Positions 11,360 to 23,439 of a stretch of DNA of 64,000 nucleotides are shown here, one piece after another. The DNA comes from Agrypnia vestita (lineage: Eukaryota; Arthropoda; Insecta; Trichoptera; Phryganeidae): the NCBI GenBank assembly GCA_016648135.1, contig JADDOH010000160.1:124001-188000 (forward strand), written 5' to 3'. The position numbers and the translations under genes were made by a program. Each line of letters opens with the position of its first letter. Within the stretch, counting starts at the first letter, position 1. Under the pieces are notes generated by a model. The model did no database searches. It saw nothing but the letters and a program-made list of their open reading frames with translations, and was not told the origin of the DNA.

Positions 11360-14300
11360 GTTGACGTCCGAACGACCCCGCATCAAGACGATACCTCTTG
11401 TGTCAAGATCACCCCGACGCGACGCAACGCCTGCGTAACAAAACGCGATACGCTACGCATATAGTCCGAGATAAGGCTAAATTTCAGCTCAAACGGAAAA
11501 AGGCTGTCGCGCCGCGAGGGTCTCCTAAAATCGAATCGATTTTTTCGGCTAAATATTTGTGAACATTACTTTACGAAAAACACTACCGAAAAGGGAATAT
11601 ATTTTAATCGATATTTTCTGAGTTTTCAAAAAAAAATCAGTGCTTCCTTTATGATTTTTTCTACTGAAATTGGTATTTGGATAACGCAATTTAAATCCAG
11701 AGGTAAGTCTGTAATCTATTTAAAGAATTGTTTATTTAATTGTTGATTTAGAAAATCAAAAATAGGACAAATGTTAAATTATATATAGATAATAGATAGG
11801 TTTTTAAATTTTTTGAATGACACCTCTTCACAGTTCTAGAGTGGCGTATCTTTAAAACGATTATAATACGTTAAATAAAAATAAATCGAATTTTTAAATT
11901 AATTCATTCTAAATATTGTATTGCTCTTGATGAGTGAAAATAAGGCTTGCATGGCTGACGTGTAATGCTAAATAAACACAAACCTGAATATTTTCCCAAT
12001 ATTAAATTGTTGCGTTTGTATTTTTCGACAATTTTCAGAAATATTTAATGCAAAAAAATTTATACGATTACTTTGTTCTTCTAAATAATTACTTTATATT
12101 CTAAAAATGTTACGATAATCAACGAACAATAATGTCATATTCACATTTTTTAATCATAAAAAATAATTTTCATCAGAAGGAAAATGATTCGGAAATTTGT
12201 GGGGTTTTCTGTCTCGTATATTCAATACAATGTTTTATTTCCTTTAAGTTTTCATGCACTGCGTAACTGAATAACTCCATCACACCATTGTCTATTTTTT
12301 CACATTTTTTCATCGTCTTATTATTACATTTTAATAAATAATTCATCCTCCTAATTTTAGTCAAATATTATTAAAAAAATCACCATTGTTTAAAAGTTTT
12401 TTTTTAGAAATAATTTTCATGATTGTCTTGCAATCCCTGATGATCTACGTCTACATTTATATGCGTACACATGAATATAAAATAATTATGATACCTCCAA
12501 TACAACTTATTCAAACAATTTTGATCGTGAATTCTATTGCCGGTGAGGTCAGAATACGTCTATGTGATTTTCGCCAGCCTGGGTGTTGTTGTGACGTGTT
12601 TTACTACAGTAAGTTGACTTTATAGCCTGTTGTTGCATTAGAAATAAAAATAAATTGATATATATTCATTTAAAAAAAACAATGCCTAATATAATCATTG
12701 CGATCCTTAACATGGTGAAATTTATACAGTTTACATAAATCTTCAGCAACATATCACCGTGTTTTTCTTAAATTTTAGAAATGTAATTCTTAAAACTGTA
12801 CTGTGTCACTGTGCAAAGTCTAAACAAAACATAATGTGCGTTACAAAAAAATCGTTCAAAGTATCGACAGTACGATTGTTTCCTTTAGACATTTTTGCAA
12901 CCGCTCATATTTTGTCGAAGCATACAAATTAAATATTGCAAAAAAAGTTAGCGCTCGTTTTCCCATGTGTCACAAAAGTCAAGAATTAATTTCAATCAAT
13001 AGAATACAAAAATAAATAAATAATACCAATTACTAATTATTAAGAAGTTGTTTAAATAATACATTGAAATTGGTCGAGATTATTATGGTAACTAAACTCA
13101 CAGCTTAGACCAGTGCCATTTTTTCTACAAGTCAAACTTTTATAAAGATTCAAAGATGAATATGAATTAGAAAAAAGAATTCTAATCAAAAGTGGTAAAT
13201 TTATTAGCAAACCAACAATAACAGGATTTGATTTAATTTTATCGCACTCTGAGCGCAAAATTGTCACCTTTCCAAAATATGCATCAGTTTTAATTTCTCG
13301 TTATTCAAACAGTACTGAAAGCGTATAAAGTGGTACACTTTACATCAAAATGACAAAATATCTTATTTTTTCATATTTCTTATATTATATTATATAACAA
13401 AATAATAAAATTTTAGAAGGGACATTCATGCACTCAATTTTTAAAAAATGTATTACTTTTAATTGTAAAACAATAAGGAAAAGTCACACAAGGATGACCT
13501 TTTGACACATAGTAGAACTAAGGATGTACACAATTATGACATACTGAACACAAAAATACTTTCTTCGAAAAGGTGATAATATTAAGAAAAAATCTTGAAC
13601 TCGATGTTATATGTTTGTTTGTGACAGACAAAGATATAGAAACAGAATTATAATTTCCAAAAGATTTATCTAGTCTAAAAGTTCATTAGTAACATCCTAA
13701 ATTGTGATAGAAATCTCTGTGACAGATTGACAAATTAAAAATCAGATTGATTTTAAAACTGCTTCATTCGTTAACATATTTGATACTTCGGAATTTTCAT
13801 TTCATAAATAAAGATTAACGTGTTTTTAATAATATAAAAACTAATTATTAAATAGTGGTTATAGACTTAAGTGCGGGAATAAATACAATAATCGTAAAAA
13901 AATTTGTGCAAATTTAAAAATGTATAACTTTATTAATATTGAACATTTCTTAAATATTTTAGTACAGTTTTATCATAATAACAGCTGTATACTTGTAAAA
14001 AAACATTTGCTACGTACATATAAATATTTAGTAACTATTGATGATTTCTCAGATACTGAAAACTAATTTTTTGGCCGTGGCCTGTGGATTAATGCTTATA
14101 TTTTCTTAATTATTGTAAATAATGTCCAGTTTATTACTTATATTTAAGAAAAAAGATTATATCTTAGTTATCGTCCTAAAAATGTAGTCTAGCATATACA
14201 TTCTGATAAAAACCCACATTTTCGAAAAAAAAACGTCGAAATATGCATTTGTAGTGAATTTCTTCAATAAAGTTTTGCTGACATGTCCTCTCCTGCTATT

Positions 14301-14399
14301 TTTCCTTTGTAATGTTTCAAAAGGTTCTCAGTTCTTATAAATTAAAACTGAAAACAAAACTATTCCGTCAAACAATAAAGTAAAAAGTTTAAAGAATTT
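11360..14399. other. long AT-rich stretch without recognised gene
   Basis: A CG-richer patch at 11358-11530 (rich in GACGC/ACGCGA words) opens the interval. The rest is AT-rich with only short frames that lack codon bias or domains. Nothing further supported. Confidence 0.45.
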
Positions 14400-15060
14400 G
14401 TTTACTTTTTCCCGAGGTTCAAGGTCTCACCGGATTGTCATTTGTGTATTGCCATCATCCGGGATCCATCCGGATCTGGGTGACCTAGGCCCTCCACTTC
14501 TTACTGTTTGACCCCATCAAACCCTTCACTCGGTCATCTCGTTGGCGAAGGTTCCCGTGAGACTACCCAAAACCAGAAATTTCGCCAAGTACTTACTCTG
14601 TTTCACAGCGTGCTGTGTCATTGTAATATACAGCTTTGCATACAGACAATTCTGTGTTCATTTCAATTAATGCAGCTCTTAAGTTGTGTGTTTACATGTT
14701 GTTTTTTTATCCTTATGCTTATTACTTGAACATTGTGGACTTTGCATTCATATTTTGTACTGTAGCATTTCCTGTACATATGTAATTTGCGATTCCCACT
14801 TAATGGATGATGAGTACATTCCAATTGTCTTTTGTCCCTGCGCTTTGGAGGCAGAGAAGAGGTTTTGTGTGGACGCCTCCCCGTCCCGCGCGAATTCCCA
14901 TGAGTTTCGGCGGGGCGGTAATAACGGCCACTTTAGCATTTAAAAAATGCCGAAAATGGGTGGCGAAAGTGTAGGACCGATATGGGAGCTTTTTCTCGTA
15001 AAAGTTTGTGGTAGGTCCCTCTTCTCTATGCATATAGATAAGATACAAGACACGTTATAT
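14400..15060. other. CG-richer island, unassigned
   Basis: The 14400-14620 and 14840-15030 stretches are clearly less AT-rich than their flanks. Overlapping frames on both strands (for example 14686-14943 plus, 14800-15048 minus) are mutually exclusive and show no family motif. This could be an old element or a regulatory island; it cannot be resolved by reading. Confidence 0.35.
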
Positions 15061-15486
15061 ACCTACAGTAATTATTTTATTTGAAGCTCATTTATAACAA
15101 TGACTTTAGCTAGACCGCATTCAAAAGAATGTGCGCAAAAAATATGTGTGTTATTACGATACGAAAAATGAACATAAAAGAAGTTTTTTTAGTAGGTAAG
15201 TAACCTTTTTTAAACTAAAAAATATATATTAATTTGGAATATCATATTGAGGCTTGTAATGCGGGCTTGCCAGGCAACTTTTCCCTGCTATCTTCTTACC
15301 GGACAAAGCTAGGAAATGGTCTTTTGCTTTTGGTCGACCTATAATTAGTTTATTAATAACTGTATTTGCTACAAATTAATTAAAATATAAATTTGTCATA
15401 AATTAAAAATATATCAAAATACACATATATTAAAACATCCTCTCTAAAATATGTTTATAGCGTTAACATTGTGGTTGGACATAATT

Positions 15487-15662
15487 ATTAATTTGGGAAA
15501 ACTAACAAACTTTGTATAAGCCACAAATGAGGTCACACCTTGACTCCTACAAATTTGACTTATGGAAATTATTGTATTGATATCCTGACGAAGATACAGT
15601 TCAGATGTTTAAAAACAGTCAATGGGGTTTATACAAAGTTTGTTAGTTTTCTCAAATTAATA
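15487..15662. repeat. short inverted-repeat element
   Basis: The left arm (15487-15522) contains GGAAAACTAACAAACTTTGT. The right arm (15627-15662) is its near-perfect reverse complement (ACAAAGTTTGTTAGTTTTCT). The core is about 104 bp. The size fits a small MITE; no target duplication was identified. Confidence 0.7.
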
Positions 15663-16269
15663 AAATATGCAGGGATGTTCTGTCAAAATCTTGAAGCGTG
15701 AGTTGTAGAAGAACACATATTTTGAAAAAAAAACGAAATACAGATGTATCTGACAGAATATTATGATATATGTATAATAGTTGGAATAATTTTATATGTA
15801 ATTCTATTTACATTTAATGTCTTTCACTAACGCTACCAGATGGTGCAAATAATTAAGAGGTATAAAATAATAATGATGTATTAAAAACAAAAAAAAATAT
15901 TTCTCCTAGTAATAATATCCATCACTGCCGTTACCAAGACGCTACGCTACGCTAGATTACGCTATTCTTAAGGCTGTGAGAATATTATTCTATTGTTTTC
16001 TCCTTGACCTTACCTTAATTCGCCGAAATGTTTAATAAAATAAGATATTTTTGACGGGTAATATATGGCTAGTAATTGAGATATATATGAATATCACGAG
16101 ATTTAATGTTATCATTATTTTTGCAATTTCATTTTTTTGCAAAATAGTTTGCAAACGTGTTCAATTTTATTTCTTAGAATCATATCAAAATACAAAAAAT
16201 CTATTCGAATTCTTAAAATAATGTAGCTGTTCCGTTCACAAGTTTTCACATAAATAAAACTCGTTGAAT

Positions 16270-16420
16270 ATAAAATACATATATTGATAATGTCCGCACA
16301 AGGCGAAAGGCGTCTCACAAAAATAAAATAAATATATATTATTAAATACACGTGTGTTTTTATTTTCATATGTGTGGTTTCGCAGCTTTACAAACTTACC
16401 TCAGAAACAATACATTTGTT
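16270..16420 (+). mobile_element. Penelope-related terminal fragment with ribozyme-like motif
   Basis: The motif TTGATAATG-loop-AAGGCGAAAGGCGTC is at 16284-16314. It is followed by TTTATTTTCATATGTGTGG and a tail reading CTTTACAAACTTACCTCAGAAACAATAC. The same order (motif, CATATG block, ACTTACCTC..GAAACAATA tail) closes the 38806-39512 element and, partly, the 25857-26020 element. The left part is missing. Confidence 0.6.
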
Positions 16421-16974
16421 AAGATCTTTATCAAAATCCTGATTTAGTTGGTGAGGTGAAACCGCAAAGGGCAGACAGGACACACAGCGCATGAATACGG
16501 AACGTGCTAAGAGTCGTTCTATCGAGGTATCAAAAACGGATGACGACCTCCTGATATACCGAGATCAACAAGAAGCAATTCATAGAAAAATTTATAAGTG
16601 CAAGTCCTCCACGTTCTTATGTCCGAATGGAGCATTTTGGCCCAGGATAGAAACGCCATTGGCTGAGTATTTTTTTTTTTAAAGCTGAGACAGAATACTA
16701 GGTACAAAAAACATAAAAAAACAATACATGAAACAATACAAAAACAAAACAATTATTTCGATTGATATTCGGGTACTCTCGAAAATTAAAAAAAAATGGA
16801 GGACAAATATAAATATAAATACATTTTTCGGGTATTTTAACGTATTTTATTAGTTAAATTTAATTTAATTTAATTAATATAATAATAAATTTATTAAATA
16901 AAAAATGATAGTTTGTTAATTAAATTAAGAATTTTTTATTTGTTTTAATCTACTTGTATTAATTTATTACACCT

Positions 16975-17005
16975 ACATGTTTCGGAAAAACCTTTCCATT
17001 ATCAG
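16975..17005 (-). promoter_or_regulatory. hammerhead-like motif downstream of Penelope fragment
   Basis: On the minus strand this reads CTGATAATGG, then AAA-GG-TTTTT, then CCGAAACATGT: a stem-loop closed by GGAAA/TTTCC between CTGAT and GAAAC, ending in a palindromic ACATGT. It starts 24 nt after the Penelope stop codon. It departs from the strict hammerhead core (CTGATGA, stem II, GAAA), so cleavage is not assured. Confidence 0.5.
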
Positions 17006-17028
17006 AGTGTTTTATAAAAGTCTAAATG

Positions 17029-17250
17029 TCAAAGTGAATGATGTATTTTGTTTTTTATTGGAAAAAATTTTTGAATTGGATTAAATTGATTATTAATAAT
17101 ATTTTGTTTACTTTTACACGCTTTACTAATTTCTAACGTTTCTAAATTATTCAATTTGAGTTCAAAATTATTTATGTGTAAAATAGAAAGTCCTAAATTT
17201 TTATCAAAACCGTGATCATATTCTAATAAATGATTTGCAAACTCAGAAAA
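17029..17250 (-). pseudogene. Penelope-like element C-terminus (GIY-YIG region end)
   Basis: The minus-strand frame reads SEFANHLLEYDHGFDKN, then LSILHINNFELKLNNLETLE, then ISKACKSKQNIINNQFNP, ending at a stop at 17029. The order SNFA+HLLE..H, ILH, LE.LEI and +N.Q is characteristic of the end of the GIY-YIG endonuclease domain in Penelope-like retroelements. About 73 codons remain. An in-frame stop lies just upstream, and the catalytic GIY-YIG core and RT are absent or unreadable. Penelope-like elements carry terminal repeats, and hammerhead motifs are known from them; one such motif lies immediately 3' here. Non-functional relic. Confidence 0.75.
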
Positions 17251-17259
17251 ACTTTATCT

Positions 17260-18309
17260 AATTCTAAATAATATGTATTATATTTTACAGCTTTTTTTGT
17301 GAAAAACGGAACATTGAAACATAGTTAAAATAATCAAAATTTATTAACAAAATGATAAAATATTCGATTACATTTGCGTGCAAAATATTCAAAGAATATT
17401 TTTCCCGCAAATGAATACATTCTTTGAATATGTATAGCACGAAATATGTTTTTTTATTGTAATATAGTAAGAAATTGTTTGTAACTATAAATTAATACGA
17501 TAATATCGTTTCGAAACTCAGCCCAATACCCCGACTACAAGTACTTATCTCGGCCTGGTCTATAGAGTAAGTGCCAGACTTACTTTATAGTATCAAACCT
17601 GAAATATTTTCTGTAGATAAAAACTTTAGTAGGTATGAAGGTTTGGATATAGATTTTTGCAGATAACAGGTAATACAGATGTTAAAAAAATGTGTAAGTA
17701 AAACATTAAAATATAAGACATCAGGTAATATTGTTAAATAGTGGTCTTTGAGTGTAGAACTGATATGCCGAAGAGAATTATCATAAATACAGATTTGATA
17801 TTTCAGGGGTTCAGGTTATTGTTAAGAAAATTGATGTTTTGTAAGAGTTTTTAAATGATAATGGGATATCTGCAAGTCAATCAGCATCTATGTTAGGGTT
17901 ATCACGGTATATACTATATGAACGACGCATTTTTGTGAAGGGAGAAAAATAACAAACATCATTAGGATGCTGACTTATTCTAAGGAACTCCGGGTTGCTT
18001 ACACGAGGTTCGTATAAGAAACCATATAAGAATTTTAGATCAAACGGAGGCTCTCGAGGCCTTGAAGTCGAGAAATAGGAGTTGATGTATGATAATAGTT
18101 AATGTTAGATAGTTAATAGATAATAGTTAATGGCCACCGGGACAACTTCTTGAACACATTACCTTTTGTAAGATTTGTCTCTCAGGGTTATTAAGATTTA
18201 TTAATTTTAAAGATACGTATATTTTCAAAAGAAACTTATACAATATAAAGATTATTTTATTCACGAAATCTAGTCTCCAGATGGCTTAGGTAGCACTCAA
18301 CAAGTAAAG
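17260..18309. other. no recognised gene
   Basis: AT-rich. Around 17830-17940 a short broken frame reads EFLNDNGISASQSASMLGLS, which faintly recalls a helix-turn-helix. It has no usable context and I do not call it. TAGTTAATGTTAGATAGTTAATAGATAATAG-type short repeats occur near 18090-18130. Confidence 0.4.
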
Positions 18310-18313
18310 ATAT

Positions 18314-18649
18314 TGTTACGTGTCGTGGCTCGGTCAAAATGAAATGAAAAATGTATTTCGTAATTGAACACTCGTAAAATAAACCTTTATTATCGCTTCA
18401 ACATTTTATCTCACATTTTACATTCGCTCGCAACGCGATACTACATTTTTTAAACTCAAAGAACCGCTTCGCGTTTGTTTTGCTACTGCGGTAAGAACTT
18501 TTATAAAATCTTCGCTTTCAAATTATCTGTTAATTCGTTATTTCAACGACTGAGCACACCGGCCCGCCGTTCTGCGCGTGCGCCACTTATCTATGACATG
18601 CGCCTGTGCTTGTCTCCGGCTGTCAAATGTCAACGGACGACTCGTTACA
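18314..18649 (+). mobile_element. solo LTR (gypsy-like) with 4-bp target duplication
   Basis: This 336-bp segment begins TGTTACGTG and ends CTCGTTACA (TG...CA, short inverted ends). It is flanked on both sides by ATAT (18310-18313 and 18650-18653). An AATAAA signal occurs near 18379. Related termini (TGTCACG....GTGGCT and CTCGTTACA) occur at 29081, 29814-30348, 32329-32433 and 57585. No internal gag-pol lies beside it, so it is probably a recombination product. The gypsy-like label rests on the 4-bp duplication and ends only. Confidence 0.75.
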
Positions 18650-19589
18650 ATATTATTAACATAACTTTATTAAAAACAAAAAGCTACACTACACATATAT
18701 AGGAATTTAATGGTATAATAAATTGGATGCTCAAATCAAATTGGAAACAATAAATTCATTTTATAAATTGAAAAAAATCGAATTAATTCTTAAGTAACAT
18801 TTTATTTTTATAATGGTGGTTAATACTTACATGTAATTCATATTGGCATACATTGCTTAAAAATAGAGATTTATTATAATTATCCATATTGTCAATATGC
18901 ACAATTAAATAGGTTTGCATATCTTATGTGAGGGGTAAAAGCAAAAGCAGCAATATCCACATATTTAAAAAAATGTTTTGAGTGCAGTCCCTAGGATTAC
19001 AAGTTTTCCTATAAAATACATAGTAAACTAGTAATCCTCGATGACTGTATTAATTTATTTTTGAATTTTACTGCCTGTGATATTTATCATACTCCTATGA
19101 TAAAAAATGTGAATTTTCCCAAAGCACGAGAAAACCCTTTTTGGAGGATAATTTATTGCTTTATGGAATGTAAAATAACTAGTGATATAAGATTAACTGT
19201 ATTTACCTTAAATAAAATAAATATATGAAAATAATGTTTGTTGCGAACTAACATGTATTAATTATGTGAATTAAATATTTAAATATTAATTATGTAACGA
19301 AAGCAACATCCTGCTTACATTTTAACATAGAACTCGGAACTGCGATACCATTTTGCTATGAAAACAATTAATAACGAAAATGATACTTTTCCACATTCAA
19401 ATAGTTTGCAACATTATTCTATGCCATGACTCACAAAAAACCTTTTTATTATGCGTGGTAGGCGGCGCCAGCATACATATATTTTTTTAATTATACCAAC
19501 AGAAATATCTTCGACACAATATCAAAATCATTTTATTATTTGCTATTCGAATTCGCCTGCGTTTTGAATTCTCGTATAATCAAGTCATC

Positions 19590-20056
19590 AAAAAACTAAC
19601 CCATTAAAACCAAGTTTTTATTGTACTCCCTTTCTCTTTTGTATTGTTTCCAATTTAATATTCTATCAACATATTATTCCTATTGCTTTAAGTTCATGCG
19701 GAAAATCTATTTCATGTATATTATTATCCTTAAAACTTGGCGTCGGCGAAACCGTCTCATCGGACCCATGGCTCGAGTCAGACTAGTTGAAACAAGTTTC
19801 GCGCCTTCTCCACTCGTCGGGCTCCTTTCTCATTTGTATGGCTTCCTATTTGAAAAAAACGTAAAAATTTTGAAAAATCCAAAATTATACTATAATTAAA
19901 TTTTTTAAACTAAAATTTGTTAGATCATTTTTATCATCACCACAAGTCTGCCTACAAAGTTTCAGCTAGATTGGATCACGGGAAAAGGGTCAAAAATCGA
20001 TCCAAAGTTTTTTCGGCACACAAGCAGACGCAACGAGTTAAAAGAAAGGGAGTAAA
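19590..20056 (+). repeat. repeat family A, copy 1
   Basis: The family A 5' end is AAAAAACTAACCCATAAAA. The 3' end is GAGTTAAAAGAAAGGGAGTA, preceded by AAAGTTTCAGCTCGATTGGA-like and GATCCAAAGTTTTTTCG-like blocks. Copies also start or end near 20054, 21541, 27304, 34141, 44399 and 54407. Inverted TACTCCCTTTCT words occur near both ends. No ORF. Probably a non-autonomous DNA element. This copy is longer than most, with extra internal sequence at 19640-19770. Confidence 0.8.
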
Positions 20057-20240
20057 AAACTAACCCATAAAAGCCAAGTTTTTATTATATTCCCTTTCTC
20101 ATTGAATCATGTTTCGTTCCTATAAACGCGTCGGGCTAATTACTCATTTGTATTAATTCCAATTTGAAAAAACCATTAAAATTTCGAAAACTTCAAAATT
20201 ATACTATATTTATTTTAAAAATATAAACGAAAATTTGTTA
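20054..20240 (+). repeat. repeat family A, copy 2, head-to-tail with copy 1
   Basis: It begins with AAAAAACTAACCCATAAAAG exactly where copy 1 ends, sharing the A run, and stops at AAAATTTGTTA. There it joins an RTE-like 3' end at 20241, so it is truncated. Confidence 0.75.
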
Positions 20241-20344
20241 ACCGAAGCAAAAGTAGTGTGCAAAGTTAGAATAATATGGCGTTCTATCCTCTCTTCCTAT
20301 CCCTGCGGGAAACGGCGTGATCGTTAGTGAGTTTGTTAGTTCCT
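20241..20344 (+). pseudogene. RTE-like LINE 3' end (family B, copy 2)
   Basis: The stretch reads GAAGCAAAAGTAGTGTGCAA, then GGCGTTCTATCCTCTCTTCC and GGGAAACGGCGTGATCG, followed by a GTTAGTGAGTTTGTTAGTT tail. It matches the last 100 bp of the better copy at 24745-25312 (EAKVV C QDRRVWRSILSAY region plus tail). Only the extreme 3' end remains, inserted at or recombined into family A copy 2. Confidence 0.7.
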
Positions 20345-20990
20345 AAAATTTCAAGAGATCTAGTGATGATTTGTGAAAAAAATCTGATGATCTTGAGTTA
20401 TTCGGCTGCATTCTGAAAATAGCAATATTGGGATCTTAAGATTGCTTCCCAACACTTAACAGACGAGAATAAAAATAAAAGAAACGTACTTCTACGTATT
20501 TTTTATGCGTCGGTGTTTGTTTCTTTCAGTTTCTAATTGAGAGAGAGGAAGAAAGAAGTCACCCGTCAAACGTCAAAATTTAAATACGAGTCCTACGCGA
20601 CAATGACAATTTTGCCATAATTGTACATCAGGACGCTGTGGGAGAAGAAATTAATAATTGCATTCGAAATAATGTTTTTGTATAAGCTTTAAATAAAGCA
20701 TTAGTACTCATTTCAAGTAATTTAGTCGAAACACGAGAGTTGTGAGATAACGTTTGCGATAGGTACATCGCCTGGATAAGAAGACACCGGAGAAATCAAA
20801 ACCCTTTCTAAAGGCATTACAGACATCGGACACTGCAAATAAAGGTATTTACCAAAGTTAATAATATTTTATATATTATGCTGTACATTCTCACATATCT
20901 CTCAAGAGAGACATATGTGAGAATATACAGAACTCCTTTTATGAGTATGACGACGATGAGCACGAACGCTGATGAATAACTACGTCTCGT
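20345..20990. other. no recognised gene
   Basis: Mixed AT-rich sequence between oppositely oriented family A copies. A short inverted sequence (CTCACATATCTCTC / GAGAGACATATGTGAG, about 20890-20922) is present. No coding call. Confidence 0.4.
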
Positions 20991-21541
20991 TTACTTTTTA
21001 TTACTCCCTTTATATTAACTCGTGGCGTCTGCTTGCTTGCCGTCAACAAAAACTTTGGATCGATTTTTAACCCTTTTCCCGTGATTCAATCGAGCTGAAA
21101 CTTGGCAAGTAGACTCGTGGCGACGATCAAGAAGATTTATCAAATTTTTGTTAAAAAAAATTAATAATTATAGTATAATTTCGGATTTTTAGAAATTTTA
21201 TTGGTTTTTTCAAATTGGAATCATTAGAAAAGTTTGATTACGGCGGTCCGATAACGTCGCGGAATATTTTCTAAATTTGAATTACTCCGTCGGTATGCAT
21301 AATAGGTACTTCAATACGAATGTCGAAAATCTAAATTGACTGACAAATGTTTTTAGAATTTAATTTTCAAAGCATGAAGTGTCTTACCAAAGCTCAAAAC
21401 ATCTGAGATTTTAGAAATATATTAAATTACTGTAAGTTTAGTGTTATGTTATATGTTTTAATTCGTCTTTAATTGTTGTTATATTTTAAAAAGAAAGGGA
21501 GTATAATAAAAACTTGGTTTTTATGGGTTACTTTTTTTTTT
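20991..21541 (-). repeat. repeat family A, copy 3
   Basis: Minus orientation: it starts at TTACTCCCTTTATATTAACTC and ends at AAAAACTTGGTTTTTATGGG. It carries about 200 bp of extra central sequence (about 21240-21470). It lies opposite to copies 1 and 2, giving an inverted pair around 20345-20990. Confidence 0.8.
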
Positions 21542-21544
21542 TAT

Positions 21545-23430
21545 TCTCATCTATCAAGTTTAAACAGTATTAAGTTCCCGTTTTTGCTGTTTTCGAAATA
21601 CGGGCGATAATTATGTGACCTCGAGGTAAATGTTTTTAAAAATCATTTTGCGTCTTCTGCGAGATGTTCATTAATCAATGCATACTCTTAGTGCATGACT
21701 CTATACAAAAGGGAAAACCATACAAGAGTAATACATTGTAGTTCATTTCACAAAACCTTGACTGATTAGCAAACAAACATTACGCGGAGCAGAAAATTAC
21801 TTAGAATAGAATGCAATTTGCGCTAAACCATTGAAATCTGATTGAATTCTCGGAACCATTTTAATAAGGAAAAATAAACACTAGGGGCATTTCAACAATG
21901 TGTTATGATTTGTGTGTAACATTTCTGACCTTAACGTGCAAGATACTTGTAGATTTTTAGTATTTATTCAAGTGTTTCACAGCTATAAAGCCTATTAAAA
22001 GGTATAATACAAATAAACAAATATATAATACAAATAAACAATTGATTCACAAAAAATAGAAAGTTAATAGAAAGAAAACGTTTATGTGCAGAATATGAAT
22101 ATGCAGAATATGTGATATGAATATGCAGAATAGTGCATATGAATATGCAGAAAATAGTGTAAACGTATAAAAATAAAGCATATTATATAAATATACAGCA
22201 AAAGTATATAGATAAGCGCAGATATAGTGTGAAAGTATAAAGTATATAAAAGAATATATTTAGCAGATAAAATTCATGTAAAAATTAAGTAAGTAGTAAG
22301 TACAAATAAATGTAGATAGTGGATCCCAATAATCATTATTTTGTAGAATATTGAGAAACTAAATGAAGGAAAAAAAAATTGTACGTATAAAAAAGACTTA
22401 AATAATTATAAATTAAGTCCAAAGGTATGAGATAGGCGTATAGAAATCATCGCAATAAAGTTCACAGTTCAGAAATTGTTATTAGAACTTAACACATAAA
22501 GTAAACCAAAAGAATTTATGTACTGAAATTAATTATATTTTAAAATTAAGCATTTAAATTTAAGAGCGGCATCATATAACCATTAAACATAAACCACAAT
22601 GTAAATTTTAATTATCTTCTTAGAGAACAAAAATGGTATAACAGTTTTACGTAGTGACTTGTGTATAATATTTTAATATACAGCACAAGAATTAAAAACC
22701 ACATTATCCAGGATCAAAATGAACAAAAAAAAATAAAAAATCTATTTTATTGCCTATTTTATAATCCGTAATTATAGAGGGTTTTAAGACTGTCCATAAA
22801 TTTGGATAAGTTTTCAGGCGTAATACTTCAAATATATTATTCATTATTTAGTGAAACTTGTTTCATGGACTACGTGACCGGATGTTCGGAGTAGGCAAAG
22901 TTTTTTCAAGTTCAAGTACGTATCTATATTCAAACTGAAAACAATCGTAGTATATACTTTGAATATTAATTTATTATATTAAATTTAAATTTTCAATTTA
23001 TTTCAGATTACATAGCACGAATATTAAGCTAGGTCAGAAAGCTCCTCTTTAAATTAAATTTTATTTTATTTAATAATATTAATTTCTTAATATTTTTAAA
23101 TCAATTTTTTTTTATATATCTATTTGAATTTATGTATCATTTCATTCACCGAGTTGAAAAACTTATCCTAAACATTAAACTATTACACTTACTTTATTTA
23201 ATAATTTTTAAAAGATTTACACCAGATTTTTTTAATTATTTAACGAAAACATACATTTATTTAAAAAAATAAATTCATCTATTTACTAGTAAGTTAACAT
23301 TATCGAAATTTATTACTTTGTAACACATACCATTTCAAGTTCAGACAATTATGACACCCAGATTAATTATTTGAGAAAGATATGAATAGGATAATCACAC
23401 TTTCGACAGTGATATTAAAAAATTTAAATA
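21545..23430. other. AT-rich stretch without recognised gene
   Basis: Contains the small minisatellite at 22083-22155 and AT-rich low-complexity sequence around 22980-23300. No frame with a recognisable domain. Confidence 0.45.
22083..22155 (+). repeat. short minisatellite (GAATATGCAGAATA-type)
   Basis: About four near-tandem units of ATATGAATATGCAGAAT with small length differences. Confidence 0.75.
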
Positions 23431-23439
23431 TTGGGATTC

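Noticed and set aside
16491..16682. 63-codon frame with FLCPNGAFWP, recalling a chitin-binding segment
   Set aside because: Only one short string resembles that domain; the cysteine spacing is absent, and the frame ends in a T homopolymer.
16975..17005. Firm call of a catalytically active hammerhead ribozyme
   Set aside because: The core reads CTGATAATG rather than CTGATGA, and stem geometry cannot be verified by eye, so it is reported only as hammerhead-like.
17830..17940. Helix-turn-helix-like string (ISASQSASMLGLS) as a transposase or integrase remnant
   Set aside because: Single short stretch with stops on both sides and no supporting catalytic motif nearby.
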